A stretch of DNA of 64,000 bases from Nonomuraea roseoviolacea subsp. carminata (GCF_024172185.1 NZ_JAMZEC010000001.1:7601001-7665000); one strand, 5' to 3'. Shown: positions 40,345-49,685, counted from the stretch's first letter. Numbers and translations: made by a program. Notes: generated by a model not told the origin, from the sequence alone.

Positions 40345-42516
40345 ATGACCTCCGAGACCCGGCAGGACCGGGAGGATCGGCATGTCACGGGACCCGGCGC
40401 GGCCGCAGGCAAGGGCCCTGTCCGCGACAGTCAAGCCCGTGCCCGCGACGGGGAGACCCCCGCCCACGACGGGGAGACCCCCGCTCGCGACGGGGAGGCC
40501 CGTGCCCGCGGCCGGGACGTTCGTGCCCGCGACAGTCAAGCCCGTGCCCGCGACGGGGAGACCCCCGCCCACGACGGGGAGACCCCCGCTCGCGACGGGG
40601 AGGCCCGAGCCCGCGGCCGGGACGTTCGTGCCCGCGACCGGGAGGTTCGTGCCCGAGACGGGAAGACCCATGCCCGTGACGGGCGGCGGGCCCGTGCGGG
40701 CGATCGGGAGATCAGCGCGGACGCTACGAGGGTCCGTGCGGACCACGCGAGGGTCCGTGCGGACGCTACGGGGGTCCGTGCGGAGAGGGACGTCCGGCGG
40801 CTGGTGCTGCGGCTCATGCGGCCCGGCCGGCGGGCGGGCCTGGCGCTCGGCGCGGCCGTCATCGCCATGACCGTGCTCCCGCTCGCGGGCCCCCAGCTCA
40901 CCCGCCGCTTCGTCGACGACGCGATCGCCGGCGCGGGCACCGGCCGGCTCACCCTCATCGCGCTCGCCGCCCTGGCCGCGGCCGTCGCCGGGCAGGCGGC
41001 CCGCCTGGCCGCCGCCCGGCTGGCGAGCCGGCTCGCCTGGGACGGCACCGACCGTCTCCGTGAGCGCCTGGCCGGGCACGCCCTCGGCCTCGACATGGAC
41101 TTCCACGGCAGGCACACGCCCGGCGAGCTGATCGAGCGGGTGGACGGCGACGTGGTGGCCGTGTCGGGGTTCGTCGTGGCGTTCCTCATGGACGTCGTGG
41201 GCGGCGCGCTGCTGCTGGCGGGCGTGCTCGGCGTCGTCCTGGCGGCCGACCCGCGGCTCGGGTGCGCGCTGCTCGCGTACTGCGTGCTGATCGGCCTCGC
41301 CACGACCCGCGCCCAGCGGCTGGCCGTGCCCTCCGCCACCGCGGCGCGGGCGGCCGGCGCGCGGCTGTACGGCGAGATGGAGGAGCGGATCGCCGGCGCC
41401 GAGGACATCCGCGCCAACGGCGCCGGCGAGCACGTCGTCACCCGCTTCCTCGGCACCGCCGCCACCTGGTACCGGGCCGAGCACCGCGCCGATCGCATCG
41501 GCAGCGCTCTGCTGGCGGGCACGTCGGTCGCGTTCGCCGCCGGGACGGCGCTCATGCTGGCCCTGGCCGCGTGGGCGCGCTCCACCGGGACACTCACCGT
41601 CGGCACCGCCGTCCTGGTGTTCCAGTGCACGGTGATGGTGCGGGCGCCGTTCGAACGGCTCATCGACCGGTTACGCGACTACCAGGGCGCCCTCGCCGGG
41701 ATCAGCCGCATCGGCGGCCTGCTGGCCGAGCGGCGCACGCTGCCCGCGCCCGCGCGGCCCCGCCGGCTGCCGGCGGAGGGGCCGCTCGCGCTGGAGCTGG
41801 ACGGGGTCGCCTTCGCCTACGACGCCTCCGAGGAGGGCGGCGGGCGGGTGCTGTCGGACGTCACGCTGACGCTGGCGCCGGGCGAGACGCTCGGGCTGGT
41901 GGGCCGCACCGGCAGCGGCAAGACCACGATCACGCGGCTGGCGCTGCGCCTGTACGACCCCGTGGCGGGCGCGGTGCGGGTCGGCGGCGTGGACCTGCGG
42001 GAGGTGGACGAGGGCTCCCTGCGCGAGCGGGTGTACGCGGTCACGCAGGACGTGCGGCTGTTCGACGCGAGTGTCCGCGACAACCTCACCCTGTTCCGGC
42101 CCTCGCCCGGCGACGACGCGCTGCGGCGGGCGCTGGCCGACGCCGGGCTCGGCGACTGGCTGGCCGGGCTGCCGGACGGCCTCGACACGGAGCTGCGCGG
42201 CGTGTCGGCCGGTGAGGCGCAGTTGCTGGCGTTCGCCCGGGCGTTCCTGGCCGACCCGGGGCTGGTGGTGCTCGACGAGGCGTCCAGCCGGCTCGACCCC
42301 GCCACTGAGCGGCGCGTCGAGCGCGGCATGGACCGGCTGCTCGCCGGCCGCACGGGCGTGATCGTCGCGCACCGGCTGTCGTCGCTGTCGCGGGTCGACA
42401 AGATCGCGGTCATGTCGCGCGGGCGGGTGGTCGAGTACGGCCCCCGCGCCGAGCTCGCCGCCGACCCGGGCAGCCGCTTCTCCCGGCTCCTGGACCTGGC
42501 GGGGGTGACCCGATGA
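40345..42516 (+). CDS. ABC exporter half-transporter with repetitive N-terminus, 723 aa
   Basis: Type IV exporter: six-helix domain (about 150-430) and nucleotide-binding domain. Walker A GRTGSGKTTITRLAL, Q-loop TQDVRLFD, signature SAGEAQLLAFARAF (Ser-Ala-Gly-Glu instead of LSGGQ), Walker B GLVVLDEASSRLD, H-loop IVAHRLSSLSR. The first 150 residues are a charged Arg/Asp/Ala repeat region (see repeat at 40426) not found in ordinary exporters. ATG 40345 has GGAGGG overlapping the previous stop, so the extension is probably made. Heterodimer partner is the next gene (ATGA overlap). Confidence 0.9.
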   Translation: MTSETRQDREDRHVTGPGAAAGKGPVRDSQARARDGETPAHDGETPARDGEARARGRDVRARDSQARARDGETPAHDGETPARDGEARARGRDVRARDREVRARDGKTHARDGRRARAGDREISADATRVRADHARVRADATGVRAERDVRRLVLRLMRPGRRAGLALGAAVIAMTVLPLAGPQLTRRFVDDAIAGAGTGRLTLIALAALAAAVAGQAARLAAARLASRLAWDGTDRLRERLAGHALGLDMDFHGRHTPGELIERVDGDVVAVSGFVVAFLMDVVGGALLLAGVLGVVLAADPRLGCALLAYCVLIGLATTRAQRLAVPSATAARAAGARLYGEMEERIAGAEDIRANGAGEHVVTRFLGTAATWYRAEHRADRIGSALLAGTSVAFAAGTALMLALAAWARSTGTLTVGTAVLVFQCTVMVRAPFERLIDRLRDYQGALAGISRIGGLLAERRTLPAPARPRRLPAEGPLALELDGVAFAYDASEEGGGRVLSDVTLTLAPGETLGLVGRTGSGKTTITRLALRLYDPVAGAVRVGGVDLREVDEGSLRERVYAVTQDVRLFDASVRDNLTLFRPSPGDDALRRALADAGLGDWLAGLPDGLDTELRGVSAGEAQLLAFARAFLADPGLVVLDEASSRLDPATERRVERGMDRLLAGRTGVIVAHRLSSLSRVDKIAVMSRGRVVEYGPRAELAADPGSRFSRLLDLAGVTR
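40426..40635 (+). repeat. 105-bp tandem duplication in the exporter N-terminus
   Basis: 40426-40530 and 40531-40635 are identical but for about one base, encoding two copies of a 35-residue unit (DSQARARDGETPAHDGETPA and 15 more). A third, diverged partial unit follows. Inner DGETPA units show an older, shorter repeat. Near-identity implies a recent event. Confidence 0.92.
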
Positions 42517-44384
42517 GCGGATCACCGAAGGGCGTGCGGACGGCGGCGGCGGCGAAGGGCGGGCGGACGGCGGGGGCGGCGAAGGACGTGCGGACGGTGG
42601 CGGCCGGGCTGGTGCGCTTCGACCTGCGCCGCTTCCTGGTCGGCGCGTTGCTGTGGATGCCGGTCAGCGTGCTGCCGGTCCTCACCGGCCTCGCGCTCCA
42701 GAAGATCTTCGACGGCATCAGCGGCCGGGCGCCGGCCGCCCCGGACCAGGTGCTGTGGCTGTGCGCCGCGCTCGTCGGCGTGGAACTGGCCCGCGGGCTG
42801 ACCATGGTGGTCGCCTGGACGTACGGCGACTACTGGTGGGACGCGGCGGCGACCCTGCTGCGCGCCAACGTGCTCCGCTCCGTCCTCACCGCCCCCGGCC
42901 CGGTGGCGGCCAGGCTGCCGCGCGCCCCGGGCGACACGCTCGCGCGGCTGCGCGACGACGTGAGCGACCTGGTGGAGCTGGTGGACGAGGCGGTGCCGCT
43001 GGCCGGGGCGATCCTGTTCGGCGGGACCGCCCTGGGCGTCATGGCGGCGATCGACCCCGCCGTCACGGCGGCGCTGGTGGTGCCGATGGTCGTGATCGGC
43101 GTGGCGAGCCGGCTGCTGCGCCGGCGGGTCCGCTCGCTGCACCAGCGGGTCAGGGTCCTCGGCGCGGACGTCACCGCGTACGTCGGGGAGATGTTCGGCG
43201 GCGTCCTCGCGATCAAGGTCGCGGGCGCGGAGGAGGCGGCCCTGGAGCGGCTGCGCGCGCGCAACCGCGCGCGGCGCGAGGCCGCCGTCCGCGACCGGCT
43301 GGCCGGCGACCTGCTGGACGGCGTCACGAACGCGGCCGTCGAGATCGGCGCCGGCCTGGTGCTGGTGCTCGCCGCGCCGGCCATGCGGAGCGGCGCATTC
43401 ACCGTGGGCGACCTGGCGCTGTTCACCAGCTACGCCGGGTGGCTGGCGGCGCTGCCACGCGTCGTCGGCGGGATCCTCGCCCGGCTCCCGCACGCCGCCG
43501 TCGCCACCGGCCGGCTCGCCCGGCTCATGGCGCCGCACGAGGACGTCCGGGACCTGGCGCGCGACAGCGGCGTGTGGTTCCACCGGGAGCCGCCCGCCGC
43601 CGCGCCCCGGCCCCGTCACGACGACCCGCTGGAGGTGCTGGAGGCGCGCGGCCTGACCGTCCGCCTCGGGCCGCTCGGGACCGGGCTGCGCGAGGTGGAC
43701 CTGCGGGTGCGGCGCGGGTCGTTCACGGTGGTCACCGGCGCCGTGGGCGCCGGCAAGACGACGCTCGTACGGGCGCTGCTCGGGCTGGTCCCCCTGGACG
43801 GCGGGACGATCACCTGGAACGGCCGGCCCGTCGCCGACCCCGGGACGTTCCTGGTGCCCGGCCGGGTGGCCCACGCCGGTCAGGTGCCCCGGCTGTTCTC
43901 GGCGTCGCTGCGCGAGAACCTGCTGCTCGGCGCGTCCGGCGACGGCCTGGAGCGGGCGCTGGCCCTGGCGGCGCTGGAGGACGACCTCGCCGCGATGCCC
44001 GAGGGCCTGGACACCGTCGTGGGGCCGCGCGGCGTCCGGCTGTCCGGCGGCCAGGCGCAGCGCGCGAGCGCCGCCCGCGCGCTCGTCCGGGCGCCCGACC
44101 TGCTGGTCGTGGACGACCTGTCGTCCGCGCTCGACGTCGAGACCGAGGAGCTGCTGTGGGACCGGCTGGCGACGGCCGCCCGCGACGGCGGCGGGCCCGC
44201 GACGCTGCTCGTGGTCTCGCACCGGCGGGCCGCCCTCGAACGCGCCGACGAGATCGTCGTCCTCGACCGCGGCCGGGTCGCCGGGCGCGGGACGCTGTCC
44301 GGGCTGCTGGCGAGCTGCCCGGAGATGCGGCGGCTGTGGGCGGAGGAGGGCGTCGCCGAGGCGGGGGAGCGCGCCCCGGAGTAG
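42513..44384 (+). CDS. ABC exporter half-transporter, 623 aa
   Basis: Second half of the exporter pair. Short Ala/Lys/Arg-rich start, six membrane helices (about 30-310), then the nucleotide-binding domain: Walker A GAVGAGKTTLVRALLG, canonical signature VRLSGGQAQRASAARAL, Walker B LLVVDDLSSALD with Asp-Asp rather than Asp-Glu, H-loop VVSHRRAALERAD. The mate has a degenerate signature and a normal Walker-B Glu, so one canonical and one degenerate ATP site are expected, a common pattern in heterodimeric exporters. Substrate unknown; context suggests drug efflux. Confidence 0.9.
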   Translation: MSGSPKGVRTAAAAKGGRTAGAAKDVRTVAAGLVRFDLRRFLVGALLWMPVSVLPVLTGLALQKIFDGISGRAPAAPDQVLWLCAALVGVELARGLTMVVAWTYGDYWWDAAATLLRANVLRSVLTAPGPVAARLPRAPGDTLARLRDDVSDLVELVDEAVPLAGAILFGGTALGVMAAIDPAVTAALVVPMVVIGVASRLLRRRVRSLHQRVRVLGADVTAYVGEMFGGVLAIKVAGAEEAALERLRARNRARREAAVRDRLAGDLLDGVTNAAVEIGAGLVLVLAAPAMRSGAFTVGDLALFTSYAGWLAALPRVVGGILARLPHAAVATGRLARLMAPHEDVRDLARDSGVWFHREPPAAAPRPRHDDPLEVLEARGLTVRLGPLGTGLREVDLRVRRGSFTVVTGAVGAGKTTLVRALLGLVPLDGGTITWNGRPVADPGTFLVPGRVAHAGQVPRLFSASLRENLLLGASGDGLERALALAALEDDLAAMPEGLDTVVGPRGVRLSGGQAQRASAARALVRAPDLLVVDDLSSALDVETEELLWDRLATAARDGGGPATLLVVSHRRAALERADEIVVLDRGRVAGRGTLSGLLASCPEMRRLWAEEGVAEAGERAPE

Positions 44385-44419
44385 GCCGGAGCGCGGCCCC
44401 GAGGAGATCCGCGGCGCCC

Positions 44420-44470
44420 GGACCCTTCCCGGCGGGACATGAGTACGCCCCGTCCTGCCGGGAAGGGTCC
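44420..44470 (+). terminator. 19-bp hairpin between the ABC pair and the APC permease
   Basis: GGACCCTTCCCGGCGGGAC (44420-44438) pairs with GTCCTGCCGGGAAGGGTCC (44452-44470) with a single G-U pair; the loop is 13 bases. It ends 31 bases before the permease start, so it may be a terminator of the exporter genes or a regulatory leader of the permease. Confidence 0.65.
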
Positions 44471-44500
44471 GCCGACATGCCAGACATATCAGGAGAAGGG

Positions 44501-46501
44501 GTGAGTGACGGAACCCCAGGGGTGCGTGGCACAGTTGTCCACCACAAGAAGGCGTCCCAAGGCGGGACGCGCGTCGCGCAGGGGGAGAACGTGGTCAGTA
44601 CGGCCGGCTCAGGGGTACGCGAGTGGCTGCTGAAAGGACTGCAGCGCTCCGATCGCCGCACCACCGGACCGCACCACGAGGAGGCGCCCGAGCATCAGCA
44701 CGCCTGGTGGCAGGTCATGTGCCTCACCGGCGTCGACTACTTCTCCACGCTCGGCTACCAGCCCGGCATCGCCGCCCTCGCCGCCGGCGCGCTCAGCCCC
44801 ATCGCCACGCTGCTGCTCGTGGCCCTCACCCTGTTCGGCGCGCTGCCGACGTACCGGGCCGTCGCCGAGCAGAGCCCCCACGGGCTCGGCTCGCTGTCCA
44901 TGCTCGAACGGCTGCTGCCCGGCTGGCGCGGCAAGCTGCTCGTGCTGTTCCTGCTCGGCTTCGTCGCCACGGCGTTCATCGTGACGATCACGCTGTCGGC
45001 GGCCGACGCCACCGCGCACATCCTGCACAACCCGTTCGTGCCGAAGGCGCTGGCCGGCTGGCAGGTCCCGGTGACGCTGCTGCTGATCGCGGGCCTCGGC
45101 GGCGTGTTCCTCGCCGGGTTCAGCGAGGCGATCTCCATCGCCGTCGTGCTCGTGGCCGTGTACCTGGTCCTGAACGTCGTCGTCGTCGCCACCGCCGTCC
45201 GGCACGTGCTCGCCGCCCCCGCCAAGGTCACCGACTGGCAGAACCTGCTGGCCTCCGACTACGCCAGCCCGGTCGCCATGGTCGCCGTGTCGCTGTACGT
45301 GATGCCCAAGCTCGCCCTCGGCCTGTCCGGCTTCGAGACCGGCGTCGCCGTGATGCCGCTGGTCAAGGGCAACCTGGAGCAGCGGGTCAAGGGCGCGCGC
45401 AAGCTGCTGACCACCGCCGCGCTCATCATGAGCGTGTTCCTCATCACCTCCAGCTTCGCCACGACCGTGCTCATCCCGGCCAAGGAGTTCGCCGAGGGCG
45501 GCTCGGCCAACGGGCGCGCCCTGGCGTACCTGGCCCACGAGTACCTCGGCGACTGGTTCGGCACCGCCTACGACCTCAGCACCATCGCCATCCTGTGGTT
45601 CGCCGGCGCCTCGGCGCTCGCCGGTCTGCTCAACATCGTGCCGCGCTACCTGCCCCGGTACGGCATGGCGCCCGACTGGTCGCGCGCGGCCCGGCCCATG
45701 GTGCTGGTCTTCACCGTGATCTCGTTCCTCATCACGCTGTTCTTCGGCGCCGACGTCGAGTCGCAGGGCGGTGCCTACGCCACCGGCGTGCTCGCGCTCA
45801 TCCTGTCGGCGGCCGTCGCCGTCACCCTGTCGGCCTGGGTCGGCCGCAGGTACAAGGCCGCCGTGCCGTTCGGCGTCATCACGCTGATCTTCGCGTACGC
45901 GCTGGTGGCGAACATCATCGAGCGGCCGGACGGCCTGGTCATCGCCCTGCTGTTCGTGCTCGGCATCGTGATCACCTCGCTCATCTCGCGGGCGACCCGC
46001 TCCACCGAGCTGCGCGTCACGGAGATCACGCTGGACGACCTCGCCCGGCAGTTCGTCAACGAGTCCGGCGACCTGCGCCTCATCGCCAACGAGCCGCACG
46101 CCCGCGACTGCAAGGAGTACATCGACAAGGCCCGCGAGGCGTGGGAGCTGCACCGGCTGCGGCCCTCCGAGGGGATCCTGTTCCTGGAGGTCACGGTGCC
46201 CGACGCCTCCGAGTTCGCCAGCGAGGTCAGGGTGAGGGGCGAGGAGCGGCACGGGTATCGCATCCTGCGCCTGGAGAGCGCGACCGTGGCCAACGCCATC
46301 GCCGCCCTGCTGCTGTACCTGCGCGACCAGACGGGCAAGATGCCGCACGTGTACTTCCACTGGGCCGCCGAGGGCAACCCGATCGGGGCGCTGCTGCGTT
46401 ACCTGGTGTTCGGCGGCGGCGACATCCCGCCGCTGACCCGCGAGGTGCTGCGGCAGGCCGAGCCCGACGCCGAGCGGCGTCCCGTCGTCCACGTGGGCTG
46501 A
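44501..46501 (+). CDS. APC-superfamily permease with long cytoplasmic tail, 666 aa
   Basis: Amino-acid/polyamine/cation permease fold: about 12 helices starting WWQVMCLTGVDYFSTLGYQPGIAALAAGALSPIATLLLVALTLFGALPTYRAVAEQSPHG, with the unwound-helix Gly-Tyr-Gln region, then a soluble C-terminal domain of about 170 residues (TEITLDDLARQFVNESGDLRLIANEPHARDCKEYIDKAREAWELHRL). This long actinobacterial subgroup has no assigned substrate. GTG 44501 is chosen for AGGAG five bases upstream; ATG 44477 touches the hairpin and GTG 44591 (with GGGGGAG) is an alternative. Confidence 0.88.
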   Translation: MSDGTPGVRGTVVHHKKASQGGTRVAQGENVVSTAGSGVREWLLKGLQRSDRRTTGPHHEEAPEHQHAWWQVMCLTGVDYFSTLGYQPGIAALAAGALSPIATLLLVALTLFGALPTYRAVAEQSPHGLGSLSMLERLLPGWRGKLLVLFLLGFVATAFIVTITLSAADATAHILHNPFVPKALAGWQVPVTLLLIAGLGGVFLAGFSEAISIAVVLVAVYLVLNVVVVATAVRHVLAAPAKVTDWQNLLASDYASPVAMVAVSLYVMPKLALGLSGFETGVAVMPLVKGNLEQRVKGARKLLTTAALIMSVFLITSSFATTVLIPAKEFAEGGSANGRALAYLAHEYLGDWFGTAYDLSTIAILWFAGASALAGLLNIVPRYLPRYGMAPDWSRAARPMVLVFTVISFLITLFFGADVESQGGAYATGVLALILSAAVAVTLSAWVGRRYKAAVPFGVITLIFAYALVANIIERPDGLVIALLFVLGIVITSLISRATRSTELRVTEITLDDLARQFVNESGDLRLIANEPHARDCKEYIDKAREAWELHRLRPSEGILFLEVTVPDASEFASEVRVRGEERHGYRILRLESATVANAIAALLLYLRDQTGKMPHVYFHWAAEGNPIGALLRYLVFGGGDIPPLTREVLRQAEPDAERRPVVHVG

Positions 46502-46508
46502 CGCCGAC

Positions 46509-46530
46509 CCCTCCTGATGTATCAGGGGGG
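46509..46530 (+). terminator. Hairpin after the APC permease
   Basis: CCCTCCTGA pairs with TCAGGGGGG through one U-G pair around a four-base loop, 8 bases after the stop. Probably a terminator. Confidence 0.5.
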
Positions 46531-46575
46531 CCGCTCCGCGCTCCGTGAAGAGGAGGGCGACGGAGGGGAGAGGCG

Positions 46576-49500
46576 ATGGACGTCGGGCGGGCGGTGTCCC
46601 CCGAGGACACCGTGTCCATCGGGAACGCGGCGTTCAGGGGGAGCGCGCCGTTCGCCGGGGACGCGGTCTTCGCCGGGGACGCTGCCTCGGGGGACGCGGT
46701 CTTGGGGGGCCCTGTCCCGCGGGACGCAGTCTTGGGGGACGCGGTCTTCGTGGGGCGGGCGGCCGAGCTGGCGCTGCTTCGGGCGGAGCTGCGCGCCGCC
46801 GCGGCGGGGCACGCGCGCGTCGTCGCGGTGGAGGGTCCGGAGGGGATCGGCAAGACCGCCCTGCTCCACCAGGCCCTGGCGGAATGCCTCGACGCCGGTA
46901 CGGGGCCTCGGGCCGGGCGCTCCGGCCGGACCGGCACCGGCACGCGGGTGCTGGCCGTCAGCGGCGAACGGGGGGAGCGGGACCTTTCGTTCGGGCTCGT
47001 CCGGCAGCTCGTGCGCGGGGCGGCCGGGCTCGACGACCCGTGGCGGGCGGGACGGGCGCTGGCGGCGGAGCTCAACCGGCTGGAGGCCGAGGGGCCGCTG
47101 GTGGTGCTGGTGGACGACGTCCAGTGGGCGGATCGGTCGTCGCTGCTGTCCCTGGGATACGTGCTGCGCCGCCTGCCGCGGGGCCGGCTGCTGGTGGCGG
47201 TCGCCGGACGGGACCTCGGGGACGAGTGGCTGCCGGAGGGGCTGAGACGCTTCCTGGCGGGGGACTCGGTGCGCCGTCTCGCCTTGGATGGGCTGACGGC
47301 CGGTGATCTGTACGCCCTGGCCCGCGCCGCGCACGCCGGGGCGGGGTGGAGCGAGCGGGCCGCTGGACTCGCCGCGTATGCCGACGGCGGACTGACCGAG
47401 CGGGCCGCTGGGCTCGCTGCGTATGCCGACGGCGGATTGACCGAGCGGGCCGCTGAGCGGCTGCGCGCGCACACCGGCGGGAACCCCCTGCACGCCCGCG
47501 CCCTCCTCGCCACCCTCACGCCCCGGCGCCTGGCCGACACCGGCACGCCGCTGCCCGCCCCGGAGACCTACACCCGGCCTTTCGCCCGCCGCCTGGGCGC
47601 CTGCTGCCCGGCGGCCAAGGCGCTGGTGGCGGCGTGCGCCGTCCTGGGGGAGACCTGCGACCTGCACGTGGCCATCGCCGTCTCCACCGCCGCCGTCCGA
47701 GGTCCCGCCGCCGTCCGAGGCCCCGCTGGGGCGCGACGACCCGCCGGGGCGCCAGGCCCCGGCACGGCCCCCGGCGCCTCAGCCCTCGGCCCGACCGCCC
47801 CGGCGCAGGAGGGAGGAGGCGTCCCCGGCACCTCGGACGGCTCTGTCCCTGACGCTTTGGACGGTTCCGTTCCTGGCGCACGGGACGGCTCCGTCCCCGG
47901 CATCCCGGACGGTTCCGTCCATGGCAGGCCGGAGGGTGCGGTCGTGGGCGGGGCGCTCGGCCCGGGCGCCGGCGCGCACCGGCGTCCCCTGACGGGCGGC
48001 GGCGGTTCTCCCAGGGGAGGGGCGTTCGACGCGTTGCAGAACGCCGTGGAGGCCGGGGTGCTGGAGGAGGGACCCGGACGGACCGTGCGGTTCGCGAGCC
48101 CGCTGGCCCACGCCGCCGCCTACGCCTCACTGGGGCCGGCCGAGCGGGCCCGCCTGCACCAGGCCGCCGCCCGTCTCGTCGCGGACGCAGGCGCGGCCCT
48201 GCGCCACCGCGCCGCCGCCGCCGGAGGTCGCGACGACGCCCTCGCCGAGGAGCTGGCCGGTCTGGCCGCCAAGGAGGCGCAGCACGGCCAGTGGCGCGAG
48301 GCCGCCGGCCACCTCCACCTCGCCGCCGGCCTGTCCGAGTCGCCCGCCCGGCGCGAGGAGCTGCGTACCGCCGTGCTGGAGCACACGCTGCTCGGCGGGG
48401 ACGTGACCCGCGCGGCCGAACTGGCCGCCGAGCCGAGCGCCGATCCGCGGCCGTTCCGCCGGTACGTGCTGGGGCGACTGGCCCTGGCGGCGGGACGCCT
48501 GGAGCGGGCGGGGGAGCTGCTGGCGGACGCCTGGCGCGAGCGCGAGCCCGGGTTCGCCGCCGACACGGCCGAGCAGCTCGCCTGGCTCAACCTGGTCAGG
48601 GGCCGGCTCCACGCCGCGGCGGGCTGGGCGGACCTGGCCGTGGGGCAGCCCATCCAGGGGGTGGCGGCGCGGCCGTACGACGTGCTGGCCCTGGCGGGCT
48701 GGCCCCGCGCCGGCGCGCCCGAGGACGGGCTGGCGGCGGGCGTGGCGCGGCTGCGCGACGGCGACGTGCCCGGCGCGCTGTCCGTGCTGGGCGGGGCCGT
48801 CACGGCGCTGGAACGGGCGGGGCTGCCCCATCACCGGCTACCCGCGGCGGCGCTGCTGGCGGTGGCCGAGTATCGGGACGGGCGGTGGGACGACGCCGCC
48901 GCGCGGGCGGAGCGGGCACTGGCCGAGGCACGGGGGCTCGGCCAGCGCTGGCTCCTGCCGTGGCTGGGCGTGGTGTGCGCTGCCGTCCCGGCGGTGCGCG
49001 GCGAGCGGGACCGGGCCCTGGCCCACGCCTGGGCGGCGCTCGCCGCCGCCCGCCGCATGGGCCACACCCGGGGCGAGGCGCTGGCGACCGCCGCCATGAC
49101 GCTGCTCGCGCCCGGTGCACGCGTGCCGGGGACCATCGCGCCCGGGTCGCTTCGGCCGGGGTCGCTTGTGCCGGGGTCGGTCGCGTCCGGGTCGTTCACT
49201 TCTGAGCGGCTCGCCCCCGGCACGGCGGGTCCGGACATGGCGGCGGTGTACGGGGATCCGTTCGCGACCGGGCTGTGGCCGATGCTCGTGGAGTGGCTGA
49301 TCGGGGAAGGATGCCTGGACGAGGCGGAGGCCGAGCTGGCCGCCCGGGGCGGCTCCCCGGGTTCGGGGCCGGCGCGGGCCCGGCTGGAGGGGCTGCTGCT
49401 GGGTGCCCGGAACGTGCCCGCCGGCGCCGAGATCAGGCTCATCCGCGCTCTGGAGCTGGCCCGGCACGCAGGTGACTCCCTGGAGGAGGGGCGCGCGCTT

Positions 49501-49641
49501 CTCGGCCTCGGCATGGTGCTGCGGCGTACCGGCAGGAGGAGGGCCGCGGCGGACCGGTTGCGGGCCGCGTACGAACTCCTCGACCGGCTGGGCGCCCGGC
49601 CGCTCGCCGAGATCTGCGCGCGCGAGCTGGGCGCCTGCTGA
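46576..49641 (+). CDS. LAL-type AAA ATPase without LuxR domain, 1021 aa
   Basis: Matches the N-terminal and middle parts of large LuxR-family (LAL) regulators: VFVGRAAELALLRAELRAA, Walker A EGPEGIGKTALL, Walker B GPLVVLVDDVQWAD, HTGGNPLHARALLATL, then an alpha-helical TPR-like region. LAL proteins end with a LuxR helix-turn-helix; this one stops after RALELARHAGDSLEEGRALLGLG ... ARPLAEICARELGAC, exactly where that domain should begin, and none is found in any frame of the next 150 bases. Four low-complexity repeat blocks interrupt it. Could be a non-DNA-binding signalling ATPase or a decaying gene. Confidence 0.8.
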   Translation: MDVGRAVSPEDTVSIGNAAFRGSAPFAGDAVFAGDAASGDAVLGGPVPRDAVLGDAVFVGRAAELALLRAELRAAAAGHARVVAVEGPEGIGKTALLHQALAECLDAGTGPRAGRSGRTGTGTRVLAVSGERGERDLSFGLVRQLVRGAAGLDDPWRAGRALAAELNRLEAEGPLVVLVDDVQWADRSSLLSLGYVLRRLPRGRLLVAVAGRDLGDEWLPEGLRRFLAGDSVRRLALDGLTAGDLYALARAAHAGAGWSERAAGLAAYADGGLTERAAGLAAYADGGLTERAAERLRAHTGGNPLHARALLATLTPRRLADTGTPLPAPETYTRPFARRLGACCPAAKALVAACAVLGETCDLHVAIAVSTAAVRGPAAVRGPAGARRPAGAPGPGTAPGASALGPTAPAQEGGGVPGTSDGSVPDALDGSVPGARDGSVPGIPDGSVHGRPEGAVVGGALGPGAGAHRRPLTGGGGSPRGGAFDALQNAVEAGVLEEGPGRTVRFASPLAHAAAYASLGPAERARLHQAAARLVADAGAALRHRAAAAGGRDDALAEELAGLAAKEAQHGQWREAAGHLHLAAGLSESPARREELRTAVLEHTLLGGDVTRAAELAAEPSADPRPFRRYVLGRLALAAGRLERAGELLADAWREREPGFAADTAEQLAWLNLVRGRLHAAAGWADLAVGQPIQGVAARPYDVLALAGWPRAGAPEDGLAAGVARLRDGDVPGALSVLGGAVTALERAGLPHHRLPAAALLAVAEYRDGRWDDAAARAERALAEARGLGQRWLLPWLGVVCAAVPAVRGERDRALAHAWAALAAARRMGHTRGEALATAAMTLLAPGARVPGTIAPGSLRPGSLVPGSVASGSFTSERLAPGTAGPDMAAVYGDPFATGLWPMLVEWLIGEGCLDEAEAELAARGGSPGSGPARARLEGLLLGARNVPAGAEIRLIRALELARHAGDSLEEGRALLGLGMVLRRTGRRRAAADRLRAAYELLDRLGARPLAEICARELGAC
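47353..47457 (+). repeat. 45-bp in-frame repeat in the LAL-type gene
   Basis: Units at 47353 and 47398, and a partial third from 47443, encode ERAAGLAAYADGGLT. Copies differ by a few silent bases. They sit just before the sensor region HTGGNPLHARAL. Confidence 0.85.
47836..47931 (+). repeat. 24-bp in-frame repeat in the LAL-type gene
   Basis: Four units from 47836, 47860, 47884 and 47908 encode Asp-Gly-Ser-Val-(Pro/His)-x-x-x. They lie in a Pro/Gly/Ala-rich linker between the ATPase and the helical region. Confidence 0.85.
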
Positions 49642-49644
49642 GCC

Positions 49645-49685
49645 GGTGGGGCCACGCCCGAGGAGGGGACGGGCGCGGCCCCACC
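49645..49685 (+). terminator. Hairpin terminator after the LAL-type gene
   Basis: GGTGGGGCC (49645-49653) pairs with GGCCCCACC (49677-49685), with an inner CGCCCG/CGGGCG pair, starting 4 bases after the stop codon. Confidence 0.7.

Noticed and set aside
38146..41484. 1112-residue minus-strand frame over the GTPase and exporter genes
   Set aside because: Low-complexity repeats mirror those of the plus-strand genes; no domain is recognisable.
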